From assembly GCA_023374045.1 (NCBI GenBank), contig CM041780.1, positions 29,382,337 through 29,446,336 on the forward strand: a stretch of DNA of 64,000 bases, in the 5' to 3' direction. A program made the translations under genes and the position numbers. Origin of the DNA: Limonium bicolor. Lineage: Eukaryota > Streptophyta > Magnoliopsida > Caryophyllales > Plumbaginaceae. The notes under the pieces are model-generated. The model was not told the origin of the DNA and made no database searches. It saw nothing but the letters and a program-made list of their open reading frames with translations. This document shows, piece after piece, positions 34,336 through 43,859 of this stretch (its first letter is position 1; each line of letters opens with the position of its first letter).

Positions 34336-35508
34336 ATGAAATACATCATGTACCTTTCCCAGCTTAGCAAGTAGATCAAGCCTCTAAGCTACCGGGCCTA
34401 TCCGCTCCGTCACAACATAAGGCCCCATATATTTTGGGCTCAACTTGCCTTTCTGGCCAAAACGAAATACTCTGTTCATGGGGGAAACTCTAAGAAATAC
34501 CTGGTCGCCCACAGCGAACTCCAGGTCACGTCGGCGTACATCAGCATACGATATCTACCTGTCCTGAGCTGCCTTCATGTTAGCTCGGATCTGACGTACT
34601 TCTGCTAGTACTTGTTCCAGATATTTGGGTCCTATATTGACTGTCTCACTCGACTCATCCCAGCATAATGGCATGTGGCATGGTCTACCGTACAAAGCTT
34701 GGAAGGGAGACATCTTGATCGACGCATGGTAACTATTGTTGTAGCTAAACTCGATCAGATGTAACTTGTCAATCCAGCTGGTCTGAAAGTCAAGTGCACA
34801 TGCACGTAACATATCATTAAGTGTCTGAATGCTGCGCTCACTCTGACCATCTGTCTGAGGGTGGAACGCCGTAATCAGGTTCAATTCGGTACAAAGCGCT
34901 TCCCTTGTAGTTCTCCAGTACCTCTAGAGGAATCTGGTATCCCTATCAGACATGATAGTCTTTGGTACCCCATGGTGTCGTACAATCTCTCGATCGAAGA
35001 GCTCTGCAAGCTTTGCCACTTTCCAAGTGTCCTTCATCGGTAAGAATCGGGCCACCTTGGTCAGTTGGTCAACAACGACCCAAAACATATTCAGACCTTC
35101 CCTTGTAGGCGGAAGCCCTACCACGAAGTCCATGGAAATTTCATGGAACTTCCACTCTGGCACTGGCATTGGCTGCACCATACCACCAGGCCGTCAGTGC
35201 TCAAACTTGACTTTCTGACAAGTGAGACACCTTTCCACATAGTCATTCACATCCTTTTTCATTCCAGTCCACCAAAAATATCGTTTCATGTCCTTATACA
35301 TCTTTGAAGCTCCGGGGTGAATTGAAGTAGTAGAACAATGGGATTCACTCAGTATGCGCTCCTTCAGCTTAGTACCACCCCTCGGAATACACAGTCGGCC
35401 ATTAAGCCTAATCAGGTCATCATCATGGAGTCGGAAATCATACTTCTGAACCTCGAATGTGCCATCAATAAGCTTCTGCCTGATTTCTAACATGTACTGA
35501 TCTGACAT
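34336..35508 (-). pseudogene. Element B integrase
   Basis: Zinc-binding region around 35200-35340 (HPGASKMYKDMKRYFWW, ERCLTCQKVKFEH). Catalytic core with D in EISMDFVVGLPP, D in MSDRDTRFL and E in HPQTDGQSERSIQTL, so the DDE triad is present. A stop falls after KVKFEH where copy A has CGA, and another after DTRFL where A has TCG. The C-terminal part ([20 protein letters not shown], then YGRPCHMPLCWDESSE) is well preserved. It inserts retrotransposon cDNA in the nucleus. Confidence 0.9.
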
Positions 35509-37145
35509 CTAAGCACTCCGCACCTCTTCAACCAAGATAGAATGAGAGACTAGCGAATAGAGAGAGTGTGCTCGGTGACTCAGTGCGTCAGCTACCACAT
35601 TTGCCTTACCCTCTTTGTACTGCAGGTTGATGTCGTAGTCGTTTAAGAACACGACCCACCTTCTTTGTGTCATGTTCAACTCCTTCTGAGTGAACAAGTA
35701 CTTTAAACTCTTGTGGTCCGAATAAATTGTCACGCTTACCCCATACAAATGATGTCGCCATATCTTCAAAGCGAACACGATGGCACCCAATTCTAAGTTG
35801 TGGGTAGGGTAGTTCTCTTCGTGCTTCTTTAGTTGTCAGGAGGCGTATGCTACGACCTTCCCGTGTTGCATCAATACACAACCCATACCTGTTCCGGATG
35901 CGTCGCAGTAGACCTCAAAACCATCTGTACCGTCTGGTATTGTCAGGGCTGGTGCAGAGGTAAGAGCATCCTTGAGACTCTGGAAAGAACTCTCGCAGTC
36001 GTCTGTCCACTCGAATGGTGCATTTGTCTTCATTAAGGAAGTCATCGTCTTCGAGACACTAGAGAAGTCCATCACAAATCTCCTGTAATATCCTGCCAGA
36101 CAGAGGAAGCTCTGGATGTCGATAACCATCTTCGGTCTAGGCCAGGTGCGCACTGCATCTATCTTGGCGGGATCAACAGCGATCCCAGCCTTGGAAATAA
36201 CATGACCAAGGAATGAGACTTGGTTCAACCAGAATTCACACTTCGAAATTTTGCATACCATTGATTTTCTCTCATCGTTTGCAACACACTTCTCAGGTGT
36301 CTTTCATGCTTACCCTTCGATTTTGAATACACAAGAATATCGTCGATGAAGACTACCACTGACTTGTCCAACTGGTCTCAGAACAAGCGGTTCATTAAAT
36401 CCATAAACTTGGATGGCGTATTGGATAAACCAAACGGCATAACTGTGAACTCGTAGTGACCGTATCTGGTTCGGAATGCGGTCTTCTCAATGTCAACCTC
36501 TCGAATAGCGATCTGATGGTAACCGGATCGTAAGTCGATCTTGGAGAATACTGATGCTCCTTTCATCTGGTCGAATAAATCATCAATTCGTGGTAAAGGA
36601 TAACGGTTCTTCACCGTAACAACATTCAGCTCTCTGTAGTCGATGCAGAGGCAGAGACTACCGTCCTTCTTCTTCACGAAGAGGACTGGCGCTCCCCATG
36701 GTGAAACACTCGGGCGTATAAATCCCTTGTCAAGTAGGTCTCGCAGCTGCTCTTTGAGCTCAGTCATTTCAGCTGGAGCCATACGGTAGGGCGCCTTCGC
36801 TAATGGTCCGGTTCCTGGCACCATTTCAATTTCAAACTCCACTTCCCGTGCTGGCGGCATTCCTGGCAGTTCCTTAGGAAAGACATCAGGAAACTCCGAA
36901 ACTACTGGCACATTTGGGCTAAACTCTGGTTCTCTCTCTATGTCTTGGACATAGTAGAGGTGTACATCACTCTTCCTTCGCAACTCATGATACATAGACA
37001 TAGTTGAGATAATCTGAGTCGAAGCCTCCCTGGGCCTCTGGCGGTATGAAATTGTAACCCTAGCCAGACTCCGAAAAAGCAGATGATGCTCGGAGCATAG
37101 GATTCGACCCTTGTACCCCTCCAACCAGTTCATCCCCACAATCAC
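35509..37145 (-). pseudogene. Element B reverse transcriptase and RNase H
   Basis: RT runs from about 36880: [58 protein letters not shown], then [12 protein letters not shown] (catalytic aspartates near 36338-36349) after an in-frame TGA at 36378-36380. RNase H follows with [27 protein letters not shown] and [10 protein letters not shown], and ends at NVVADALS. Frameshifts and stops make it non-functional. The TGA stands where copy A has TAA, so the two copies share this defect. Confidence 0.92.
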
Positions 37146-37444
37146 ATCAAATTAGAGTCCTTCAAACTCTATCATGTCGATCGAGAACTCTTCGTCTTTG
37201 ATTCGTACAATAGCATCTCGGTGATAGCGGGTACACTTGATCTGCTCTTTCGACGGGAGAGTGACGAAAAATTCAGGCATCTCTTAACCGTCTAACCCCA
37301 GCCTCCTCGCAAATGAAAGTGAGATAATGTGTGTGAGGCTCCAGAGTCGAACAAGATTGATGCGTCCACACCATTAACTGGAAAGGTACCGGTGAGGATA
37401 GTGCCGCTTCTGCCGGCTTCTGCCTCATTACATACACCCAGCAT
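37146..37444 (-). pseudogene. Element B aspartic protease
   Basis: The catalytic motif LFDSGASHT lies at about 37330-37354. In the same frame an ATG at 37444 could start the pol ORF. Downstream the frame shifts near 37290 and a TAA precedes the [12 protein letters not shown] stretch at about 37150. The frame differs from that of the upstream AlkB ORF, so pol looks separate from gag-AlkB. Element A lacks this region through a deletion. Confidence 0.85.
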
Positions 37445-37637
37445 ACCTCCCGTTCCGAGTGCACAGCCTAATTCAGTTCACAAACTTATAAGTACACAGT
37501 AATAGCACGGCTGACATACTTCAAAACAACGTCATTTTATTCATTAACATACTCCTTACTCCACAAGTAGGTTTACATTGTCAACATAGCTAATATATAG
37601 CATCCTTAACATAAAACTGGGTTCACCCAATACATGG
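37445..37637 (-). other. Spacer between AlkB ORF and protease
   Basis: About 190 bp without coding signal. On the minus strand it contains AATAAAATGACG (a possible poly(A) signal) and ACTGAATTAG|GCTG (a possible splice acceptor), but no convincing partner donor in phase. It is conserved in copy A apart from solo LTR G and the deletion. Confidence 0.5.
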
Positions 37638-38389
37638 TTACACAAGGCTATAGAACTGCCGAAATGTCAAATTTAAACATCTGGGTTTCATGTGTGTGGC
37701 ATTGATCACTGTCGGAGGTGCGGTATTCAGTTTAATCTTCTTGATACCGTGATAAAGCATCCTCGACTGCCCACTCATAATTAGTACATCTCCTGACTTT
37801 AACACCAACTTCTTTGCGAGATCAGCACGCTTCTCCTCGCCGTATATAAACATTGCGGTATCACCAATGGACCAAGACACCACGGGTACTCCCTTACTCA
37901 GAGACTCTGGTGTTTTGTCCTTATCTTGGTGTAAACCCAACTGTCCACCTTTCTGGTAGAAGTTCACAATACATAAATCTGCTTTTACACTCAGAATTGG
38001 ATCCGATTCAACTCGCTGAGCAATTTCCACGGCGTGGTTAACGACTGCAAGGAACTCCTCAGGTATCCTCGGTATTGTTGCTCCGTCTTCCGCTCGTTCG
38101 TCCTGATATGTCTTGGTGTAAGGATTCCAGTCCTTACCCATGCACATCATCTTCAACTTCATCTTCGATCCACTCGGGTATTCCGGTGTGTAGAAACCTC
38201 CAGGTGCCGCTCCCAGTTTGTCGCATCGTCGTATAATGTGGATTTGTGCTTTGGGTGTCAGGTATCCATTTAATAATATCATACCTGGCTGGATAATCTA
38301 ACATTGCTCCATCGGGAATTCGGTGATGCTGATGGTGTTTCCTTCGGGGTTTGGTGTGGGAGGGATTGGATAGCAAAAATTGAAGGTTC
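37638..38389 (-). CDS. AlkB-type Fe(II)/2-oxoglutarate dioxygenase domain in retrotransposon B (predicted exon 4)
   Basis: From codon 38282 it is open for 214 residues. Numbering from there: GGFYTPEYPSGSKMKLKMM at 28-46, NFYQKGGQLGLHQDKDK at 107-123 (iron ligands H118 and D120; N107 and Y109 in the 2-oxoglutarate-contact position), VVSWSIGD, KSGDVLIMSGQSRMLYHG with ligand H178, and NLTFRQF with R208. This is the full AlkB core. The KMMCMGK region and SIGD...YGEE spacing resemble plant ALKBH1-like enzymes, which remove methyl groups from nucleic acids; that subfamily call is from memory. A TAG at 38298-38300 interrupts the N-terminal part (CAG in copy A). It lies between nucleocapsid and protease and is predicted to be spliced to gag. 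The second AlkB arginine appears displaced. Confidence 0.9.
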
Positions 38390-38534
38390 CTAAGGTTTAG
38401 AATTATCTAACGTAGGCGAATTATACATTACACTTTAACTCATTTCTTAAGTAGTTGTACGTTTAGACTTGCTAACACTCATGCATGAAATGCGGTAAGC
38501 AGTCAATTACTTCACTCAACGGTTTAAGTAGTAC
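38390..38534 (-). other. Predicted intron 3 joining nucleocapsid to AlkB
   Basis: Donor GACCAG|GTACTACTT and acceptor CTAAACCTTAG|GAACC, 145 bp. The joined codon is G|GA (phase 1), and the frame then runs without an indel into the AlkB domain. A branch-like TTCTAAAC precedes the acceptor. Unspliced, the stretch has multiple stops. Confidence 0.65.
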
Positions 38535-38875
38535 CTGGTCTAGTAGAGGGTCCAGGTGCCTCTGACCGGTCTACCACATTCAGGGTGGCTTTTCCGGATC
38601 CCGACCCTTTCCCCTTCTGGGAGTCAGTGTTCCCCTGACCTTAGGACGGCTGGTTACTCGTCTTTGGGCCTTCAGTGGTTGCGGCAGCCTTACCCTTCCA
38701 TTGCCCCTTTGGCCTGTAGTTTCTGCCATTGGGGTTCTGGTAGCACTCGAACTCACGGTGCCGCATCTTCTTACAGTAGCGACACTACACATCATTTCCC
38801 TTGCAGTCCTTGCCGGGGTGGTCTCCTTGCACCACTTGCAGTAGTAGTGGGGCTCCGGTTCAGAGCCTGTACTGG
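38535..38875 (-). pseudogene. Element B nucleocapsid exon (zinc knuckles, one frameshift)
   Basis: It opens with STGSEPEPHYYCKWC, the first half of knuckle 1. A 1-nt deletion near 38822 relative to copy A then shifts the frame; the remaining knuckle bases are present in the shifted frame. With that nucleotide counted, the exon is in frame at both splice junctions. The role is RNA binding and packaging as part of Gag. Confidence 0.8.
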
Positions 38876-38958
38876 CTGCTATCACATTACACCGTTAATA
38901 CACACTTCACTACATAACAACACACACTTAAATTCAGTATTCGGAATTATGTAGTTAC
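38876..38958 (-). other. Predicted gag intron 2
   Basis: CCAGG|GTAACTAC to GATAGCAG|CCAGT, 83 bp, phase 1. It is conserved in copy A (82 bp) with identical donor and acceptor bases. Confidence 0.65.
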
Positions 38959-39217
38959 CCTGGGGCGGGTGAGAGCGTAGGGGCTTAGCCGCATAGGCAT
39001 AAGTGAGCTGTAGTGTCTCCTCAGTGGTGGTGGTCTGGGCTTGGCCTTTGTCACCCTGTTGCTGACCTTTCTAGGACTGGGGGTAAGGCTTCTTCTTCTT
39101 TCCTCCCCCGTACCCTTGCGTGCTTTGGCCCTTGCTCGAAGCCTTGCGCTTGTGCGCATTCTCCTCGTCCCTTAGACGGACGGTGATCTCGACCTTAGCA
39201 GTGGCATGATAGCACTC
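38959..39217 (-). pseudogene. Element B gag exon 2 (basic linker)
   Basis: It begins ECYHATAKVEITVRLRDEE, which continues the capsid end EYTTL as in intronless gag proteins of this group, and then a lysine-, glycine- and serine-rich linker ending at AAKPLRSHPP. At least one stop (after PYPQS) interrupts it, where copy A has a sense codon. Codon phase at both ends agrees with the neighbouring predicted introns, with no net indel across the exon. Confidence 0.7.
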
Positions 39218-39313
39218 CTGAATTTAGGATGTCATTCATGCCTCGCAAATTAAACTCACATTCACATTTACTTACTGTATACACTTATTCACATCACACT
39301 GTATTTAAATTAC
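39218..39313 (-). other. Predicted gag intron 1
   Basis: Donor TAG|GTAATTT (ancestral CAG inferred; copy A has CAT|GTAA) and acceptor CTAAATTCAG|GAGTGC, 96 bp, phase 0. The protein sequence is continuous across the removed segment. Confidence 0.65.
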
Positions 39314-40006
39314 CTACAAGGTAGTATATTCAGCTAGCCCCATCCCGTAGCATAGGCGGTGCCTGAGTCCGTTGTAAAAACTGTTTACAAGAACCCGGTT
39401 CGAATACCCCAGGTTTGGTAGCAGGTGGATAAGTTGGGTGAAGGCGTTATAGTACACGTCTACAGACATCTTGTCCCCTTGCCTCAGACTGTCCAGCTTT
39501 AGGCGTTTAGCCTCTTGTACATGCACCGGGTAGTACATGGCTCGCAGCAGAGCCGTGTACTCCCTCCTTCCAAACTCAGGATCAGCTATCCTGTCATCTC
39601 TCACAAGCTTCCACCAACTCCTTGCCGAACCCTTCAGATAGTAAGAGGCAAGACGAACCTTGGCTCTAGCAGGCACATCCAAGGTCTCGTAGGCGGTCTC
39701 CAGTTCGGAGATGTACGCCTCCAGCTTACTACGGTCGGTCTCCCCATGAAAAGACGGGGGTCTCAGATCTGCCAATGCCTTGACCCAATTGGTCTCGCGC
39801 GGCTGTGGTTGCGTTTGTGAGCCTTGTTGGTCCGCACCACCTTGCTGCTGCTGCCCCTGTTGAATCACAGCCACCAACTGTGGGACCATCTGGGCTACGG
39901 CGGCTGCTACTACATCGACCATAACTTGTGCCGTAGTGTTCTCCCCCAGGTCTCCCGTATCACCAATACCACGCCCCCAGCCTCTTCCTCTTGGTCGACC
40001 TGACAT
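39314..40006 (-). CDS. Element B gag, capsid-coding exon 1
   Basis: A 230-codon open frame from ATG at 40006. N-terminal glycine/arginine tract (SGRPRGRGWGRG), an alanine/valine-rich helix, a glutamine-rich segment (residues about 68-92), then the retrotransposon gag core: PPSFHGETDRSKLEAYISEL, YYLKGSARSWWKLVRDDR, EYTALLRAMYYPVHVQEAKR, LRQGDKMSVDVYYNAF. It ends EYTTL followed by TAG, which sits exactly on the predicted donor and probably was CAG. It forms the particle that packages element RNA. The start is the first ATG after the PBS that opens the conserved frame. Confidence 0.9.
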   Translation of the reverse strand: MSGRPRGRGWGRGIGDTGDLGENTTAQVMVDVVAAAVAQMVPQLVAVIQQGQQQQGGADQQGSQTQPQPRETNWVKALADLRPPSFHGETDRSKLEAYISELETAYETLDVPARAKVRLASYYLKGSARSWWKLVRDDRIADPEFGRREYTALLRAMYYPVHVQEAKRLKLDSLRQGDKMSVDVYYNAFTQLIHLLPNLGYSNRVLVNSFYNGLRHRLCYGMGLAEYTTL

Positions 40007-40149
40007 TTGTATTCACATGGATATTCATTAGCATCGTGCTTACAAACTTATCGGTTCCAATGGTTGTAACGCCTTCCCGACAGTACGGTTAGGTTTCCTT
40101 ACTCGGTATGTTCCTAAGCTCGGTATTCCGGTCATCAGAGCGATATTTC

Positions 40150-40161
40150 GCTCTGGTGCCG
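40150..40161 (-). promoter_or_regulatory. Element B primer-binding site, tRNA-iMet type (three mismatches)
   Basis: The minus strand reads CGGCACCAGAGC against canonical TGGTATCAGAGC. It is followed by GAAATATCGCTCTGATGA, whose CGCTCTG pairs back on the site. Confidence 0.6.
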
Positions 40162-40258
40162 CTTTTTGTATCACCCCTACTGTAAACTTAACAATAAACC
40201 AAAACTGCAGCGGAAATTTAGAACTTAAACGGTAACGAACGGGCCGGTGTAACACGTC

Positions 40259-40280
40259 GTTAGCCATCCACGTGGCTAAC
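40259..40280 (-). other. LTR-end hairpin, covarying stem
   Basis: Arms GTTAGCCAT and GTGGCTAAC, loop CCAC, one G-T pair at the loop. Confidence 0.65.
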
Positions 40281-41693
40281 AAGGCTAAATACCCACATGT
40301 GTACCGGTATGATGGACACGGACTCCCGAGCAATAGGTACTAACATCCACATATATACATAACCAACAATACTGAGTACTTATTTACAAACCGTCACTGT
40401 AAAACTATCGCTGTCAAAATGTACCACAACTGTAATTCTAACGATACCAAAATATAGCACCACGGGAGCACAGGCGCATCCCGGGCCCAACATCCAAAAA
40501 CTACCAAAAGTACAACATTACACCTAGGATCTAAAGCCACTCCGCTTCCTCGATCCTCATGCTGCAAAATAAAATATGGTTCCCCAAAGGGGCTCAACAA
40601 CCTATGGCTGGTATGGATAACGTGCAGCCCATCGGCTACCGGGATACATGCAACCAATTGTCATGATAACATGGCATTGATTTTAATATACAACTTACAT
40701 AACATAGCGATAAGCATTGCATCACAAACAACCACACATAACATAACGGGAGCGGTTCTCTTCAGGTACTGAAGCAAACATAGTTAGTCAACTTGGAGAG
40801 CCTAGAGAATGATGTCAAACTCATGTTAAGCTCGTTATATAACTTGTTACCGTTCTGTTTGATGAACGAGTAACTTAACCCAAAGATGTGTCGGATATAG
40901 TGATCCAGGCACACCGTACATAATTACCCCCTAGTCCGATTAGTAGTCAGATAGGTAAGCCTAGGTTAAACTTGTGGGTGATTGTAATCCAAGAAGAAAA
41001 AACAACCATAACATAAAGAGAGGCGAATCTGATTCAGATATCAACTACCGTACATAGACGCGTGACCGGAACGACCGGATTCCTCACTCCCTGGTTAACC
41101 ACTTGTTAGAAGTCCCATTAATCGAACTTGACACATTCAATCACAAATAAGTATTTAGGTCCAGTTATGCACACAAGGGAGATGAGATGTAGTTTAACAA
41201 CACATACCACAACTAGCTCATACATAGCCGTGGTTAGAACGTTCCTTGGGTCGAAACGTTAAACCGAAGACCGCTCTCTTACGTGTCCTAGTTTAGTTAA
41301 CTAGCGGGTTAGTACGTATTCGAGGATAACGGTACTGGTACACTCACGTCACAATAATAACAATGACTGTAAACTCGTTACATGATTTAAGTATACAAAG
41401 TCATAAACATATAGAAAACAAACAACACACAAGCCGGTGTAACCGGTAGGCAGCAACTGCAAGAAAACCATACCTTGGTCCTTATTGTGTTCGAGTTCCA
41501 CCAAAGGTAGTTCCTATACATAATTATTAAGGTCGGTTAATTACCTTAATTATCTTTCAATTTTACTAAGTGTTTTATATACTCACATAACATGTTTTAC
41601 AATCAAACTTACACTTGGTTATCCTCATTATACCCACTAGGGTTTACTACATAAGTCACATTTCTTCTCTGTTTCTTTTTTTTACAAGTATGG

Positions 41694-41975
41694 GCCGACT
41701 GACCCACCGACCGACCCAACCCCTTGTGTCGGTCCATTCCAGTAACATTCAGGTTCACTGATTTTTGCCTGACCGACCCAAGCCTATTCCAACCGACCCA
41801 AAGCCCTCTGGGTTGGTCCATTATTAAAACGTTTTCATTCTTTGTTTTTAGCCCGATCGACCCACCGACTGACCCAACCCCCTGGGTCGGTCGATTCAAG
41901 AAACATTCCCGTTGCCTTATTACAGTCTGACCGACCCAGCCAGGGTCGGTCCCCTGGGTCGGTCGACTGTAGAAA
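41694..41975. repeat. GC-rich hairpin array in B's 5' LTR
   Basis: CCGACCGACCCAA/GGGTCGGTC units, the diverged copy of the array at 31324-31590. Arms have accumulated mismatches but the unit order is kept. Confidence 0.7.
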
Positions 41976-42217
41976 CTTCCTAAAACTTGTCAAATTTTCT
42001 CCAAACTTTTCCTCAAGCCTCCTAATGAGTTCTAACATCATTTGGCACAGACCTTCATATAACATCCACCAAATTCATTTTCTAACTCACTTCTAAACTC
42101 CTAAAACACATACTCATTTTCTTACAAAATTCCTAACACTTGTAATGTTTTTCCGTAAGTTCCTAAATGGTATACCATACATAAAATCTCAACTAACCAA
42201 ATTCCTAACACTTGTAA

Positions 42218-43859
42218 CTGTGGGGTTAGCAATGTTGTTGTGGATTACTTTGAGGATAGAACTACATTAAGACACCTAAATAGGAAGTTAAATGATGTGG
42301 GGGAAAAGATAACTGAAGAACCAGGTTAGCAAGAAACAGAAAAAAAGTAAAAGAAAACATCAGCTGTAATGTTTCAGTTTTGTTTCTGTTTCCTGTAACG
42401 ACTGTCCTCTGTATAACTGAATTACAGCTGTTTTAAGAGGGTTGTGTGTGGTTAATAAATAACCCAAATCATGTCTATTACACTCAGTTAGGTTGAGATA
42501 CTCATGTGGGAGGTTAGGAGACAATCTAACAGGCATGAAAGAGGGAAGAAAGAAGAATAAGTTATGCACAGGTCTAGCTTTCTGTTTTCTGTTTTCTAGT
42601 TTCTGGGTTCAGACTTTCACTAGGGGCAATCTCTGTACAATTAAGTGCAGAAGTTAGGTGAATGTTTTAGTGGGTCGATCTTGGGTTAAAACATCAATAG
42701 CACCATAGGTAGTTAGGTAGATACATTAAGGAAGAATTAAACAACACTTGGACTAACTAGAAACAAGAATTAGGAAGGAATATAGAGGTTGCTGTTCAGA
42801 TACCGATAATATATGAGCTTCTGTACCACCATACTACAAAGGGTGATAATGAGTTATTAATGATCCTAAAACACCTCTGACATACCTATGTGAGCTTATA
42901 AAACTTTGGGTGGTATTTTACTACAAGGTTTTTGGTGTTATAAAATTAAATACTTACAAAATATTATAAGTCATGGGGTCATATGTGGTTAATGAGAATT
43001 ATACAGTAAAGGGATTCAAGGGTAACATATGTGTATACTATTTTTCGGTATACATAAAAACTACCGAAACCATATGCTATAAGTCTAAAGATATATAAAA
43101 AATTATACTATATAGCATCATGAAATGAAGGTAACACAAAATGATATTAGGTGGTCAAGAGTATAGTTATTCAAACTGTTATGCTAAACGCATACATATA
43201 TATATAAACACATATAAAAAAAATAAAGAGATACACTATAGTTACAATGACACAAAATACTATGGTTAATATAAGATTTTGGAATGGTTAAATAAACCCC
43301 GCATAAAGAATAATATGTACAAAATATAAAGTTTCTCACTTCATTAGAAACTAATGTGTATACATATATAAATACTGGCGCAAATGATATGCACATATAA
43401 TATGGTTTACAAACCATATAGTAGTCAATAATAAATGTTAACATGTAGTATAATTGTATACCATAATGTCATAAGGTTTTAAATGAATACAAGTTGTTAC
43501 ATAAATGAGAAGTTGAACCATATAAGGTATACCGTGGAATAACAATCTATCGTGCATTACAAACTAACGTTGCAAGAAATGCATGAAACCATAGGTTATA
43601 AACTATAACCATGCATGCAACTATAGGTTATAAAAAATACCTATGCATGCAATATAACGGTTGGATTAAAAATATACGAGAGCGAACGAAGTTATGTAAA
43701 GTGTAACGCTTCAAAATATTACGGGTTGGAAACTATAATCCCTAGGTTGAAAACGTTAACTATGACTTCCGTATAGAAACCTACGTCTTTGCTAAACCGA
43801 GTACTAATACTCACTACAAGTAAGGAATTCTAAGGTAACTATTCGTTAATTAGTAACAG
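42218..43859. other. Unassigned AT-rich sequence
   Basis: The first 110 bases could encode a tail, VVVDYFEDRTTLRHLNRKL, ending at a stop near 42330; I do not recognise it and it may be chance. The rest is AT-rich with many stops on both strands and no motif I can name. The far end may already belong to LTR J. Confidence 0.4.

Larger units (their letters stand above)
40167..42217 (-). mobile_element. Truncated 5' LTR of Tekay element B
   Basis: It starts TGTATCACCCC in plus coordinates and aligns with LTR M through the LTR-end hairpin (40259-40280), the hairpin array (about 41694-41975) and the following AT-rich part, then stops near 42198. The last 19 bases (42199-42217) duplicate 42127-42145, so the break has locally copied filler. 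The promoter half is missing, so B cannot be transcribed from its own 5' LTR. Confidence 0.88.

Noticed and set aside
37445..37637. A fourth intron joining AlkB to protease
   Set aside because: An acceptor-like AG exists, but I found no donor that restores phase; stop plus separate pol start is simpler.
37638..38389. AlkB domain as an endogenous plant RNA virus fragment
   Set aside because: It is flanked directly by gag knuckles and protease in both copies, with no viral replicase or coat sequence nearby, and the motif pattern fits plant ALKBH1-like proteins better.
37638..38389. AlkB domain as an ordinary host gene into which elements inserted
   Set aside because: Two copies share identical retrotransposon flanks on both sides, and there is no target duplication or independent promoter around the domain.
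42218..42330. C-terminal coding fragment of a host gene
   Set aside because: About 37 open codons with no recognisable family; too short to support.
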